A stretch of 64,000 nt of DNA, taken from Musa acuminata AAA Group. Taxonomy: Eukaryota > Streptophyta > Magnoliopsida > Zingiberales > Musaceae. The position numbers and the translations under genes were made by a program. The first letter of the stretch is position 1, and every line of letters begins with the position of its first letter. The stretch spans positions 5,961,501 through 6,025,500 of the forward strand of contig NC_088357.1 of NCBI RefSeq assembly GCF_036884655.1, in the 5' to 3' direction. Shown here in pieces: positions 1 to 13,347 of the stretch. Below the pieces are notes generated by a model. It worked only from the letters and a program-made list of their open reading frames with translations. It did no database searches and was not told the origin of the DNA.

Positions 1-60
1 TTCCAAGCATTAGAGGCAGAAGAAAGAAATAAAGTTCTCCAGGATCATAGGTATCTCTTC

Positions 61-366
61 TCAACTCTTGCAGTAGTACTGGGCTTGGCACCCGCGGGTG
101 TATGCATTTCCAGGTTGGGGAGCCTGCAATGGCACCCTATCCTTCTGCAGAGCTCCGTAGCTTATGGAGGTCTGTGTAGACTGGAGGATCCTCCTTCCTG
201 TCTCTGATCCCAATGACCACTCCTCCGCTTCATGCATCTGCCCAATGGTGCCATTGAATTGACGTAAGTGAGCTTCCTCCACATCTCTACCAGCAGCAGC
301 AGCAGAAACTAGAAGCAGGAGTACTGCGACGCACGAGCAATGAACTCTCCCCAGCTCGGTTGCCAT
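61..366 (-). CDS. RALF-like secreted peptide (copy 1, two-cysteine type)
   Basis: The predicted 101-residue precursor has a hydrophobic signal peptide (about residues 1-25), a variable propeptide, a dibasic RRIL site near residues 58-61 that fits the RRxL subtilase (S1P) cleavage motif of RALF precursors, and a mature region with ISYGAL, a YISY-like receptor-contact motif. RALF peptides are apoplastic ligands of FERONIA-type receptor kinases and of LRX proteins. The C-terminal cysteine pair (YTRGC...YYC) is present, but the first canonical pair is missing because the segment after RVP is shortened. The start chosen is the ATG at 366; the frame stays open upstream but has no better start, and this start aligns with the paralogue at 2618-2944. 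No intron. The RALF assignment is firm; activity of a one-disulfide form is inferred. Confidence 0.85.
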   Translation of the reverse strand: MATELGRVHCSCVAVLLLLVSAAAAGRDVEEAHLRQFNGTIGQMHEAEEWSLGSETGRRILQSTQTSISYGALQKDRVPLQAPQPGNAYTRGCQAQYYCKS

Positions 367-458
367 CGCCCAAACCACTCCCTCTATCACCTTGCTTGCA
401 GGAGCCAGAGGTGATCTCAAAGTCCTAAGATCAGGCACTCTATTTGTGTGTAGCAACG

Positions 459-564
459 AGGGCAACGGATCACCAAATTCTTCGCATGAGCACCAGGAAC
501 CCGCTTGTTTCATAAAAGGAGAAAGCAATAGATCACCAAACTCTTCACATGAGCAGCAGGTACC
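459..564 (-). promoter_or_regulatory. Duplicated upstream element of RALF copy 1
   Basis: Two direct copies of a roughly 45-bp unit lie 100-200 bp upstream of the start codon. Each is centred on GATCACCAAA (468 and 531, 63 bp apart) followed by TTC(G/A)CATGAGCA. Related copies occur upstream of the second RALF gene. The position fits a promoter or 5' UTR; the function is inferred. Confidence 0.45.
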
Positions 565-764
565 TGATAGCAGATAAGATTTTCTTAATTATATGAGAAA
601 ATCTCTCTACTATGTTGAGAAAAATCTTTTATTATGTTGAGGAAAATCCTTCCTTATAAAGAGGAGACAGACATGTTAAAACTTCAATAAAACTTCCTCT
701 TAATGTATTCAAGCCTCTTCAATAAAATTTCTTCAATAAAGCTTCTTATCTTCTATTCTTTCCA
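565..764 (+). repeat. 5' LTR of the TRIM-like element
   Basis: A 200-bp copy, TG...CA bounded, with AATAAA-rich sequence near its 3' half. It is clearly homologous to 1204-1389 with scattered substitutions and indels. Confidence 0.75.
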
Positions 765-1203
765 ATATGGTATCAGAACAGTGAGAAAAGTGAAGCTTCG
801 CCCCTGCCTCCGACTAGCGACCAACGCCACTACAGTCACATTCCTAAGAGGCTCCCGCAGTCAATCCTCATCTTCCTACGTGCATGAACTCAAGCCACCG
901 TAGTCATCCATCTCTCACCTCCTTAATACTATTGTAACATCACTGCAACATCGCTGCAGCTTTCTCCTTTACTGCAGCTTCCTCCTCTACTACGGCTTCT
1001 TCCTCTGTTGTAGCATTCCTATAGCTTTCTCCATTGCTGTAACTTTCTCTTCTACTACAGCAGCCGTCATCGTCGCAGCCACAACAACAGCAACAGTAGC
1101 GATATGTTCTTGTTCTACTCACGAAACCTCTTGCTCATAAACTGTTTACTTTGCATTGATCTAAGATTGATATCCTTGATAGAAACACCATCTTACGGGG
1201 GCA

Positions 1204-1389
1204 TGATAGTAGATAAGATTTCTCCAACTATATAAGAAAATCTTTTTACTCTATTGAGAAAAATCTTCTATTATGTTGAGGAAAATTCTCTCTCCTAATA
1301 TATATAAATAAGAGAAGAACAAAATTAATACATTCAAGCCTCTTCAATAAAATTTTTTCAATAATTCTTCTTATTTACTATTCTTTTCA
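1204..1389 (+). repeat. 3' LTR of the TRIM-like element
   Basis: A 186-bp copy preceded by the ACGGGGG polypurine-like tract. Visible divergence from the 5' copy implies an old insertion. Confidence 0.75.
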
Positions 1390-2617
1390 AACAGTATAAT
1401 TTTGTTTCACAAAAGCAAAAAAGTAGAGATGCGCAGGTCACATGACTGACATACAACTTTGTCCTGTGCTTTGACTTAACGGTGAGACCCCAATCGTGGA
1501 TGTCTAAGTTAGGGACATGGAAGGAGGTCCACCATGTCATGTGAAGTTGGAAAATAAGACGTCCATTATGAAGGCCCTCAAACATGACCAGCATTCGCGT
1601 GTCTGCTTTGATGAGCAACTGCATGTACCATTGGCACCATCTAGGCCTTGTGTCTTTGCGCCTTCCTCCTGAAACCACGTCGCTCGGCAGTTGACAGCAA
1701 TCGGATGCAAAGCATTGCAGTGTTTTATGGGCAATACCAAGACTTGCAGCATGAAGAGATGGTGGTAAAGAAGAAGAAGTATGGAGGTGTATACACAAAA
1801 GAGGAGAGCGTAGATGGCAACAAAATGAAGGCATTTTTTGTATCACCATCGTTCTTCCGTGATTCTATGGCGATGTGATGGAAAAATTCATGAGCCTAAA
1901 TAGGGGGAAAAGGGAGTCTACTGAATCATGGCCTTCAGGTCCATCATTCCATCAATCCCAATCTTAGCTCATCAATGATATAAATGCTCGTATTAGTCCT
2001 GTAGTTAGGATTTCTTGTCCAAAAAGATAATTAGATTATCCACACACACATGTTCTGTTTATTGTTTGGGTTGTCCATAATTAGTTTATTATATTTATTT
2101 TTTTTGGGAATGATAGTACTATTTATGTTAGATTTGATTGGTGCATACATAATAATCGAAGGAATAAATAAGAAAAAGTGTTTTGTAAAAATAGATTTTT
2201 TTGAGAATTAAGAGCAAAAAATTAAAAATAGCCAATGAAGTGTAATGATTGCCAAATGGTAATTTCCATGCTTGAGCAGTCATATTTACCCATCAGTATG
2301 TGCTTATTAGCAATATAAATTCACTTTATTTTAGGTAAGAATTATGTGCTCTTAACTAAATTGTACGCGGCCACCATTCAATGATTTGGTTAATCTAACG
2401 CAATATTTCATTTTTTTTATATTCAGGTTTATGATCGACATTAATAATGTTCTCTGATACATACAGTCAGTCGAAAAAGAACAGTTAAGTTTTTTATGTT
2501 TTCCACGCAGAGAAGTGAAACAACAAATACAGGAAAAAGATAAGCAAGCCAAATGATACCATCATCAAGTCATACAAGCAAAGTAGGTTCTGCGACGACA
2601 CATCGATCATGATACTC
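1390..2617. other. Intergenic, no gene recognised
   Basis: AT-rich sequence between the TRIM and the second RALF gene. Open frames near 1358-1878 exist on both strands but show no recognisable domain or splice pattern. Confidence 0.6.
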
Positions 2618-2944
2618 CTATGGAAACGAAGAGACTTTAAAGAGTCGCTTTTGATTCCTGCAATAAGTAGAACCCGAACACCCCCGGCTGTAAGGCGCCC
2701 CCTTGGCAGGCATGGCCACCGGATGTTCACGCTTCAAGGCATCGTAGGCTATGTGCGGGTTCGTCGCCATCTCTGGATCCAACCACTCAATGCCGCCAGC
2801 GACGACGTCGAACATGGTGGTGTTAGATGGCTGGACATAACCCACATCCATAGTACCTGCAGCAGCAGCAGCAGCAGAAGAGAGTAGAATGAGGAGGGTC
2901 ACGCACAAGAAGCAGTGGACTCTCACCATCTCAGTAGCGCCCAT
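2618..2944 (-). CDS. RALF-like secreted peptide (copy 2, two-cysteine type)
   Basis: The 108-residue precursor starts MGATEMVRVHC, matching MATELGRVHC of the copy at 61-366, so the two are tandem paralogues about 2.3 kb apart. It has a signal peptide with an Ala-rich end, then a mature-like region with IAYDAL in place of ISYGAL, and only the C-terminal cysteine pair (YSRGC...YC). Unlike copy 1 it lacks an RRxL processing site and carries a basic tail of about 12 residues after the last cysteine. The ATG at 2944 was chosen because upstream in-frame codons have no ATG and this start aligns with the paralogue. An apoplastic ligand role is family knowledge; altered processing is inferred. The missing dibasic site could also mean early decay. 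Confidence 0.8.
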   Translation of the reverse strand: MGATEMVRVHCFLCVTLLILLSSAAAAAAGTMDVGYVQPSNTTMFDVVAGGIEWLDPEMATNPHIAYDALKREHPVAMPAKGAPYSRGCSGSTYCRNQKRLFKVSSFP

Positions 2945-2974
2945 TGCCTTCACGCACGCTATGGAAACATGCGA

Positions 2975-3113
2975 CTCTATTTATTGAAGAAGAGTGAAAG
3001 TAACAGATCACCGAACTCTGCATGCGTGGTTCATGATCGACATCTTGACAGGGAAGCATGTCTCACTGTATTATTGAGGGAGAACGAAAGCAACATATCA
3101 CCAAACAGAATCA
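2975..3113 (-). promoter_or_regulatory. Duplicated upstream element of RALF copy 2
   Basis: Two copies of the element seen upstream of RALF copy 1, with cores GATCACCGAAC at 3006 and TATCACCAAAC at 3096 (90 bp apart). Each is preceded on the plus strand by TTATTGA and GAAAG(T/C)AAC. On the minus strand the first half reads TTCAATAAATAGAG, a possible TATA region. Confidence 0.45.
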
Positions 3114-7777
<4,664 letters not shown>

Positions 7778-8137
7778 TGTCACATCCTGAATTTTTTTTT
7801 TTTTCATATATTTTTCCACACAGGCCAAATAAATAAACATCACTTTATTCATCATCTATAACCATTTATTACAATTCATTTATTCATCAAATTACAAATA
7901 GAAAGTAAACATAGTGATGTTAACTTCAAGAGTCATCCAAGTGGCTCTACCTAGCGGTAGAGGAAGGTCCGCTCTCCACTGGAATCTGATTTAGTAGTAG
8001 AGAGAGGCTGCTCTGAAAATCAAAAACAAAGAAAATTCAGCAACGCTGAGTAGGAACCCCAAAAGTCAAATCAAGATGAATACATGATCAAAATTCAATC
8101 AATCATCCCATTGGCGTATATCAAATACCCGAAGGAG

Positions 8138-8302
8138 CACTCCCCCAACAGCGGATGGAGAGGCTTTATCCTACGGGATGAGTTTGTGTTCTCCCAACAG
8201 CGGATGGAGGCAAACTCATATCACACTCCCAACAGCGGATGGAGTGGTGTCCCACACCCGCCAAAGTGGGGACACGTTCCTCCCAACAGCGGATGGAGGA
8301 AC
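8138..8302. repeat. Array of hairpins with an invariant 11-nt loop
   Basis: The 11-mer CAACAGCGGAT occurs four times (8146, 8195, 8230, 8284), each between complementary arms. Copy 2 has CTCC/GGAG plus outer arms ATGAGTTTG (8178-8186) and CAAACTCAT (8211-8219). Copy 3 has CACTCC/GGAGTG. Copy 4 has GTTCCTCC/GGAGGAAC. Copy 1 is weaker, CTCC/GGAG with two extra C residues. Between copies 3 and 4 a further stem GTGTCCC/GGGACAC (8247-8275) has a different loop. Arm sequences differ between copies yet stay complementary, so structure rather than primary sequence appears to be kept. Confidence 0.9.
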
Positions 8303-9506
8303 CATCCAGCCGCCACGTCTGACGGCCCGCTAATCCCCGAAGGGAATCGCCCTACCTGCTCTTGGCAGGAATATAATCTCACACTGGTCATATCCATTTC
8401 GGGATGAAATAACATATTTAAAACATCTCTTTCAAAAGTCATCAATATCAAATAATATAAATTAACCCTCAATTGACTTGAACTCTAGTTTAATCGATTC
8501 AATTGAACTCGATTTACTAGAGCCTAACTGAACTGATCTCTAATCCTTATTTAACTGGTCTGGAACCACCCTAGACTAGTATAATTTAGACTAGATTAAG
8601 TTCAATTTAGGTTAAACTAACTTGAATAAGTCAATCAATTCGGAATCACCCTGAATTGATCTAGACTAATCAAGTATAGTTTAATTCAATCAATATTTGG
8701 GCTCAAGTTCAACAATAATATTGGGCTAGATTGAGCCAGTCCATCTATTGGTCATGTGCATTATACATGATTGAGCATGCATTACATAAAACTGACCCAG
8801 CCTTGGCCCATGGACTAGTCATAACATATACCCATTAACAACATATATGAAAACATAATAATGCATTAAAAGATAGATGAGGAGAAAAGTTTTAATACAA
8901 AGAAATAACATTCTCAATTTGACTAGAAATCATAAGACATTAAAAGAGGGACTAGGAGATAAGTTTTAACACAAGGAAATAGCTTTCTAAATTCAAATAA
9001 AAATCATGTTTTCAACACATAAAATTTCAACATATTCTAGTCATATTTTATATCATTCAGAATAATATATTTTAAATTTCAGATCAAAGAATATCAAAAA
9101 GGGATTTTAGATAACATATTCTAGTCTAACAAGATTTTAATCCAGATAAGATTAAAGATAAACTGTAATACAGAAAATATATCATATAAAACATATACTT
9201 TTTTAACATATTTAATTCTACAATAAAAACCTTAATCATGGGTCAAAGAATATTTTGAAAACTTTAACTGATTACTTTAATACAAAAAAATTTGACATTT
9301 AAAGAATTGATACACATTTTTCAAATTATAAAATTTTCAACATTTAAAGAATCAAAATAAAAACTAAAACTTTTAAGAAAGGTAGGGAAACCTACCTCTT
9401 GTCAATAGGGTATAACTCCTCGTTCTCTTGTCAACATGGTGTAACTCCTCGTTCCTCCCGCTGCCAGGCTCGACTAGGTGAGGAACGAAGGAGAGAAATC
9501 CCTCTC

Positions 9507-9516
9507 CTTTAAATAG
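9507..9516 (-). promoter_or_regulatory. TATA-like box in the LTR-like unit
   Basis: CTATTTAAAG on the minus strand. It would place transcription start near 9475, with the hairpin array about 1.2 kb downstream in the same transcript. Confidence 0.4.
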
Positions 9517-9930
9517 GAGGAGGTGAGCCTCTATTAAGGGAAATAAATTTTAATTTTCGTATTTATTTAATATAAATTATTTCCATTTAATATACTAACA
9601 AATATGATATCATCATATTTGGAATACTTAATAGTTACTTCCTTAATTCATATCAACAAACAAGGAAGTAGATTAAGATTTCCTAAATTATGATGGCAAG
9701 TAAGGAAAACAAAATTTAAATCTCAATCTCAAATATTTGATTTGATTACATAGATTATTTGTCAGAACTAGTAACAACACAAGAATTTACAATAATATTT
9801 AAGAGGGCATTACAAAAATACAATCCTTTGAATGTCTTGGTTGGGGGCACCAACACCAGCCAGGTCCAGAATAAGCTTGTATAGTTTCACATGAGGAAAA
9901 CAATAAGAAAAGACAAGATTTACCCACTTT

Positions 9931-9941
9931 CGATGTGGGAC
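9931..9941 (-). promoter_or_regulatory. Match to plant snRNA upstream sequence element (USE)
   Basis: GTCCCACATCG on the minus strand fits the plant snRNA USE consensus RTCCCACATCG exactly, 18 bp inside the end of the LTR-like unit. No TATA box at the spacing expected for an snRNA gene and no snRNA follows, so an snRNA promoter role is unlikely. The motif is also the right arm of a small CCCAC/GTGGG hairpin. Confidence 0.45.
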
Positions 9942-9958
9942 TAATCAGGGGTGTTACA

Positions 9959-11181
9959 TTCTTTGTGTTCTTCCACTATCAAAAATAGAAACTTATAAAT
10001 ACTTGTAAAAGGATATATTAGGTATACTTGCTTTAGCTTGCAAGTTTTCTGAAATTAGTTGAAAGTTTTCAATTATGAAACTTTGAAAGAAAAAAATACA
10101 GACTGACCATCTAACCTTTTTTTATGAAGGAAGAAATTCATGGAGTGCATGGAAAATTAAGAAATTCAATCTAATTTTCCTATGGGAAGGAGTAAATCAG
10201 TTGCACTATTGTTTGGACATCCCCATTCAAGGGAATGAACGGTTGTTCGTCGAACCTCTTGGACAAGGACAATTGTCTTTCCATACCAAGAATTTGAGAT
10301 ATCAAGAATGTCTCCCATGTTGATATAATGTTTATAAAGGGTGACCAATGTATGAGGAGGCCACTAACATGGAATCTAAGGAGGGTCAATCTGCATAACC
10401 TTATAGTTACAAACGACAAGGAAATTTCTATGACTCAAACTTTGGTCCCTAGTCCACAAAAGAGTAATCTTGTGTTAGTACGAAGACTTACCTATCTGTA
10501 TGCAATTCATATCATCTAATAATAAAAGTCGTGATAATTTTGCCCGTATTTACAATGTGTTCAACAAATGTTAACTATCTTTAATAATGATGACAAAAAA
10601 ATGAACATTTTTAGGTTGGTACTTACCCCTAGGTTCTTTTACTTTTATATTTAAACATCGCTTACTGAATGGTGACCACCAAATGAATTTTCTGAAAATT
10701 GAAAACAAACAAAACATAAACACTTCTCATTGTTTTTCAATTGATAAAACATAAAGAAAACCTATGTTTTTATTTTAAGATTTAACATAGATAAGTTCAA
10801 ACTCTTATTTCACATTGTGTGGCTATTAAATGTTCATTAAAAAATAGGAAAGAAGCCTAAAGGTTTAGCATTTTTCAATCAGTTATAAATGGGTCAATGG
10901 TTTGGGGGCAGTTGATCCATATTCAAGTTGCTCTTGACCAAACACAAGCCAACTTGTCTCACTGCCAGCCCTGGTAAAAGGTTTGCCCTTTGTTCTTAAT
11001 ATAGAAAAAAATTAGAGAGAGGCGTGAAGGAAAAAGGACTTCTAGACAACATAAGTTACATACCTAAGATTTTTCACCATGCTCAACCCACTGGGAAGAA
11101 AAAGTTGCATGTTCCATCAAATTTGATATGCCAAATAATTACTGTTACAGTTCGACACAGAAATCCTCTCTACAATGTATT
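9959..11181. other. Intergenic, no gene recognised
   Basis: AT-rich sequence downstream of TAF8, which reads toward it. It presumably includes the TAF8 3' UTR at its right end. No domain-bearing frame seen. Confidence 0.6.
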
Positions 11182-12276
11182 TTACAGCTGAGCCAGATCA
11201 TGTGGTTTCTCCATAGCTTCTTTAAGAATTATCTCTGCTCTCCTTTTCTTGTCATCTTTCTCGTCATGCCTCAAAGGCCAAGAATCATTTTTAGCATCCA
11301 AGGCATCAGAAGAAAATGATGCTGCTATAGATTTCTTGTCAACTTTAAGTTTGAAATGGACGATAGGCCTCCTTCCAGGAAGAACCTTTTTCTCATTAGT
11401 CTCCAAGTCCACAGGCCCAACCTTTACGGACTCAGTGGCAGGGACAGAAGTCTCAAGCACACACAACCGGTTGCCAGCATCAGCATCTCTTTCCCATGGA
11501 TTAGCAATTACAGATACTTCTTTCTCTCCAAATGGCAAAGGGGGGGACAGAAATGGGTTGCTAACAACCATTTGCCTCTCTTTACCATAACTGGCATCAT
11601 TCGTAGGTTGAAACCCAGTTGTACTATTATAGGCAAGTCGCTGTTGTAAGCTCAACAAAGAACTCTCGGCGTTCGTCCGCTGCCTTGTCTCTTCGACCTT
11701 GTCCATTTTAGTGTCAGTTACCCCTTTGTTCCACTCTTCCATGCGGACATAGGCACGAGGATCAGGAAGACTCGGAACCCAATCAGGTATGTGCTTTCCG
11801 CTTGATGTCTCTCCAACCTGAGCAAAGGTAGGTGTCGCCTTAGGTGTTGTACAAACAGGGTATCCGGAAATGGGCTGTGCAAATGGGACTTCCTCTGTTG
11901 TAACAAACTGGGTGATCTCTCGAACAACACCTGAACCCACCAGACAATGGTGAACATCAGATGCCCCAGAAAAGCCCCTTGACGAACTCAAATCCTCAAG
12001 CCCCTGGATGATGTCAAACACATTGCAACTAGTTCTTCCAGCTAAATTAGCATAAAAATTAGCACTTTTGCCTAGATCACAGATGTATCGGACCATGATA
12101 TCCGCCATAGCATTAATTGCAGTACGATTGGAACCGTGAAACCCAACCGACTCGCAAATCTGGCCGACGGCGATCTTGGCGACGGCGTGACTGAACTCAT
12201 CACCTCGCGACGACAGCCGGCTCTTCTTCGAGGTTGTCCGTTGATTCCTTCCACTCTCCCTACCTCCATCGCTCAT
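11182..12276 (-). CDS. TAF8: TFIID subunit 8 (TAF8)
   Basis: A single-exon gene for 364 residues, close to the usual length of plant TAF8. Residues about 25-105 form the bromodomain-associated histone fold (EFSHAVAKIAVGQICESVGF, then an Ala-Asp-Ile-rich helix and GRTSCNVFDIIQGLEDL). This fold pairs with TAF10 in TFIID. The middle carries the TAF8-type segment ending HIPDWVPSLPDPRAY, typical of the family. The C-terminus is basic (DDKKRRAEIILKEAMEK). The ATG at 12276 is the first in frame. TAF8 acts in the nucleus in RNA polymerase II pre-initiation complex assembly. A TATAAATA box on the same strand at 12702-12709 predicts a 5' leader of about 400 nt that contains a short upstream reading frame. 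Confidence 0.93.
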   Translation of the reverse strand: MSDGGRESGRNQRTTSKKSRLSSRGDEFSHAVAKIAVGQICESVGFHGSNRTAINAMADIMVRYICDLGKSANFYANLAGRTSCNVFDIIQGLEDLSSSRGFSGASDVHHCLVGSGVVREITQFVTTEEVPFAQPISGYPVCTTPKATPTFAQVGETSSGKHIPDWVPSLPDPRAYVRMEEWNKGVTDTKMDKVEETRQRTNAESSLLSLQQRLAYNSTTGFQPTNDASYGKERQMVVSNPFLSPPLPFGEKEVSVIANPWERDADAGNRLCVLETSVPATESVKVGPVDLETNEKKVLPGRRPIVHFKLKVDKKSIAASFSSDALDAKNDSWPLRHDEKDDKKRRAEIILKEAMEKPHDLAQL

Positions 12277-12437
12277 GTTCACCGGATCATATTATTGGCG
12301 CCAAATTAGGGACTTTGCCAATCTATACTACTCTCTGTCCATCCACTGCCGCTGCAAAGCTTGTGGTTACGGTAGAACAAGAAAACAAGCGCGTTCGGTC
12401 TGAGAAGCAAGTACCAAGATGTATCCGTCAAAAAACC

Positions 12438-12539
12438 CTACACTTCAGTAGCATTTGAACCAAAAGCCACCGCGAAGAATTGATGAAGCTGGTGAGGAAC
12501 TCGCCGATGGCCGGTGGGGTTACGAGCAGGTTCTTCCAT
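12438..12539 (-). other. Possible upstream ORF in the TAF8 leader
   Basis: A 33-codon frame (ATG at 12539, stop at 12438-12440) starting MEEPARNPTGHRR lies between the putative TATA box and the TAF8 start. It is out of any known family. Its presence in the mRNA depends on the inferred transcription start and on no leader intron removing it. Confidence 0.35.
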
Positions 12540-12701
12540 GGATCTCTGCAGCTTGAGTTCCGAAAAAGAACCTATTAAACGCAAGAGCCGCAACCTCAAT
12601 AAACCCTAATTTCGAAAAGGGGGAGGCGAGGGAGGGAGAGAGGGAGATTGAGATCGAGAAGTGATGGGGGTGTCGAGATCGGGTCGACTGGGATCTTGAC
12701 T

Positions 12702-12709
12702 TATTTATA
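12702..12709 (-). promoter_or_regulatory. TATA box, probable TAF8 promoter
   Basis: TATAAATA on the minus strand, 426 bp upstream of the TAF8 ATG, within GC-rich sequence. The GA/CT-rich leader follows. Confidence 0.5.
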
Positions 12710-13115
12710 GAGGCGAGGGTTTGGTGTGGTGGAGAGTAAGCGTTCGCCGATGGCGCATGCGCAGGCGGGGTTTTAGTGCTCCGGCGGAGCAGCGGACCAC
12801 CGTCAAGCCTCGCCACCCTCGGTCCAGACTTTAATCCCGTGCACAGCCGTATTCAGCGAACAGGGTTTTGCGACACGTAGCGTATATGTGAACGCGGCGT
12901 CATGTGAATCGATCGCGCTGGTGTTCGGTGTTCGAGATAGCACGTGGCTCCGCTGGTGCCGCTTACTTTTCACGGCATGGGCTCCGCCGAAGGCGAGAAA
13001 TCTTCGGTTGCGGGCTGCTTTTTTATCCGCACGAATCTCAACGACATTGGTCCCCCTCCTCGAATCTTAATCCACAGAAAACGGCGATCGTCCCGAATCA
13101 CAAGTTTTGTAAGAA
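12710..13115. other. Intergenic upstream of TAF8
   Basis: GC-rich sequence immediately upstream of the putative TAF8 TATA box, likely promoter DNA. No gene seen. Confidence 0.5.
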
Positions 13116-13139
13116 TTATATATATATATATATATATAT

Positions 13140-13206
<67 letters not shown>
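13116..13206. repeat. (AT)n microsatellite
   Basis: An AT run of about 90 bp interrupted once by GAT near 13141. Confidence 0.95.
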
Positions 13207-13208
<2 letters not shown>

Positions 13209-13347
13209 TAACATCATTAGAGACTATATGGGATTGCTGTGATTGTTTTTTTAATGCATGCTACCATTATTTGTGATCTAATTATGTTGAATTAGAAGAA
13301 ATGCAATAAGTAGATGGACTAATTTCATATGAAAATTGAAATAAGAG

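Larger units (their letters stand above)
565..1389 (+). mobile_element. Non-autonomous miniature LTR retroelement (TRIM-like)
   Basis: Two direct repeats, 565-764 and 1204-1389, begin TGATAG(C/T)AGATAAG and end in CA. They flank a 439-bp interior without coding capacity. Three bases after the first repeat is TGGTATCAGAAC (768-779), close to the primer-binding site complementary to initiator tRNA-Met. A G-rich tract (ACGGGGG) just before the second repeat fits a polypurine tract. The 825-bp total length and absence of gag-pol fit a TRIM. The flanks (GTACC and AACAG) do not form a target-site duplication, so the copy is old or rearranged. It sits 199 bp upstream of the RALF start codon. Confidence 0.75.
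7778..9958 (-). mobile_element. Candidate solo LTR of a large retrotransposon
   Basis: Read on the minus strand, the unit runs from TGTAACACCCCTGA (9958) to TTCAGGATGTGACA (7778), with TG...CA ends and short terminal inverted repeats as in LTRs of large Ty3/gypsy elements. A TATA-like CTATTTAAAG lies about 440 bp inside on the same strand (9507-9516), consistent with a U3 promoter. No gag-pol is attached and no target-site duplication is visible (TAGAT left, TTCTT right), so the boundaries and solo-LTR status are inferred. The unit contains internal duplications (about 8870-9000 and 9398-9455) and the hairpin array at 8138-8302. Confidence 0.5.

Noticed and set aside
8138..8302. CRISPR-like array interpretation of the repeated 11-mer
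   Set aside because: Eukaryotic context, irregular spacing (35-54 bp), repeats far too short, and the arms are self-complementary to each loop.
9927..9958. An snRNA gene driven by the USE match
   Set aside because: No TATA at the fixed snRNA spacing and no U-snRNA sequence follows on the minus strand.
10166..10520. Overlapping frames of 60-80 codons on both strands
   Set aside because: No recognisable domain, splice sites or repeat homology inside the window; treated as noncoding.
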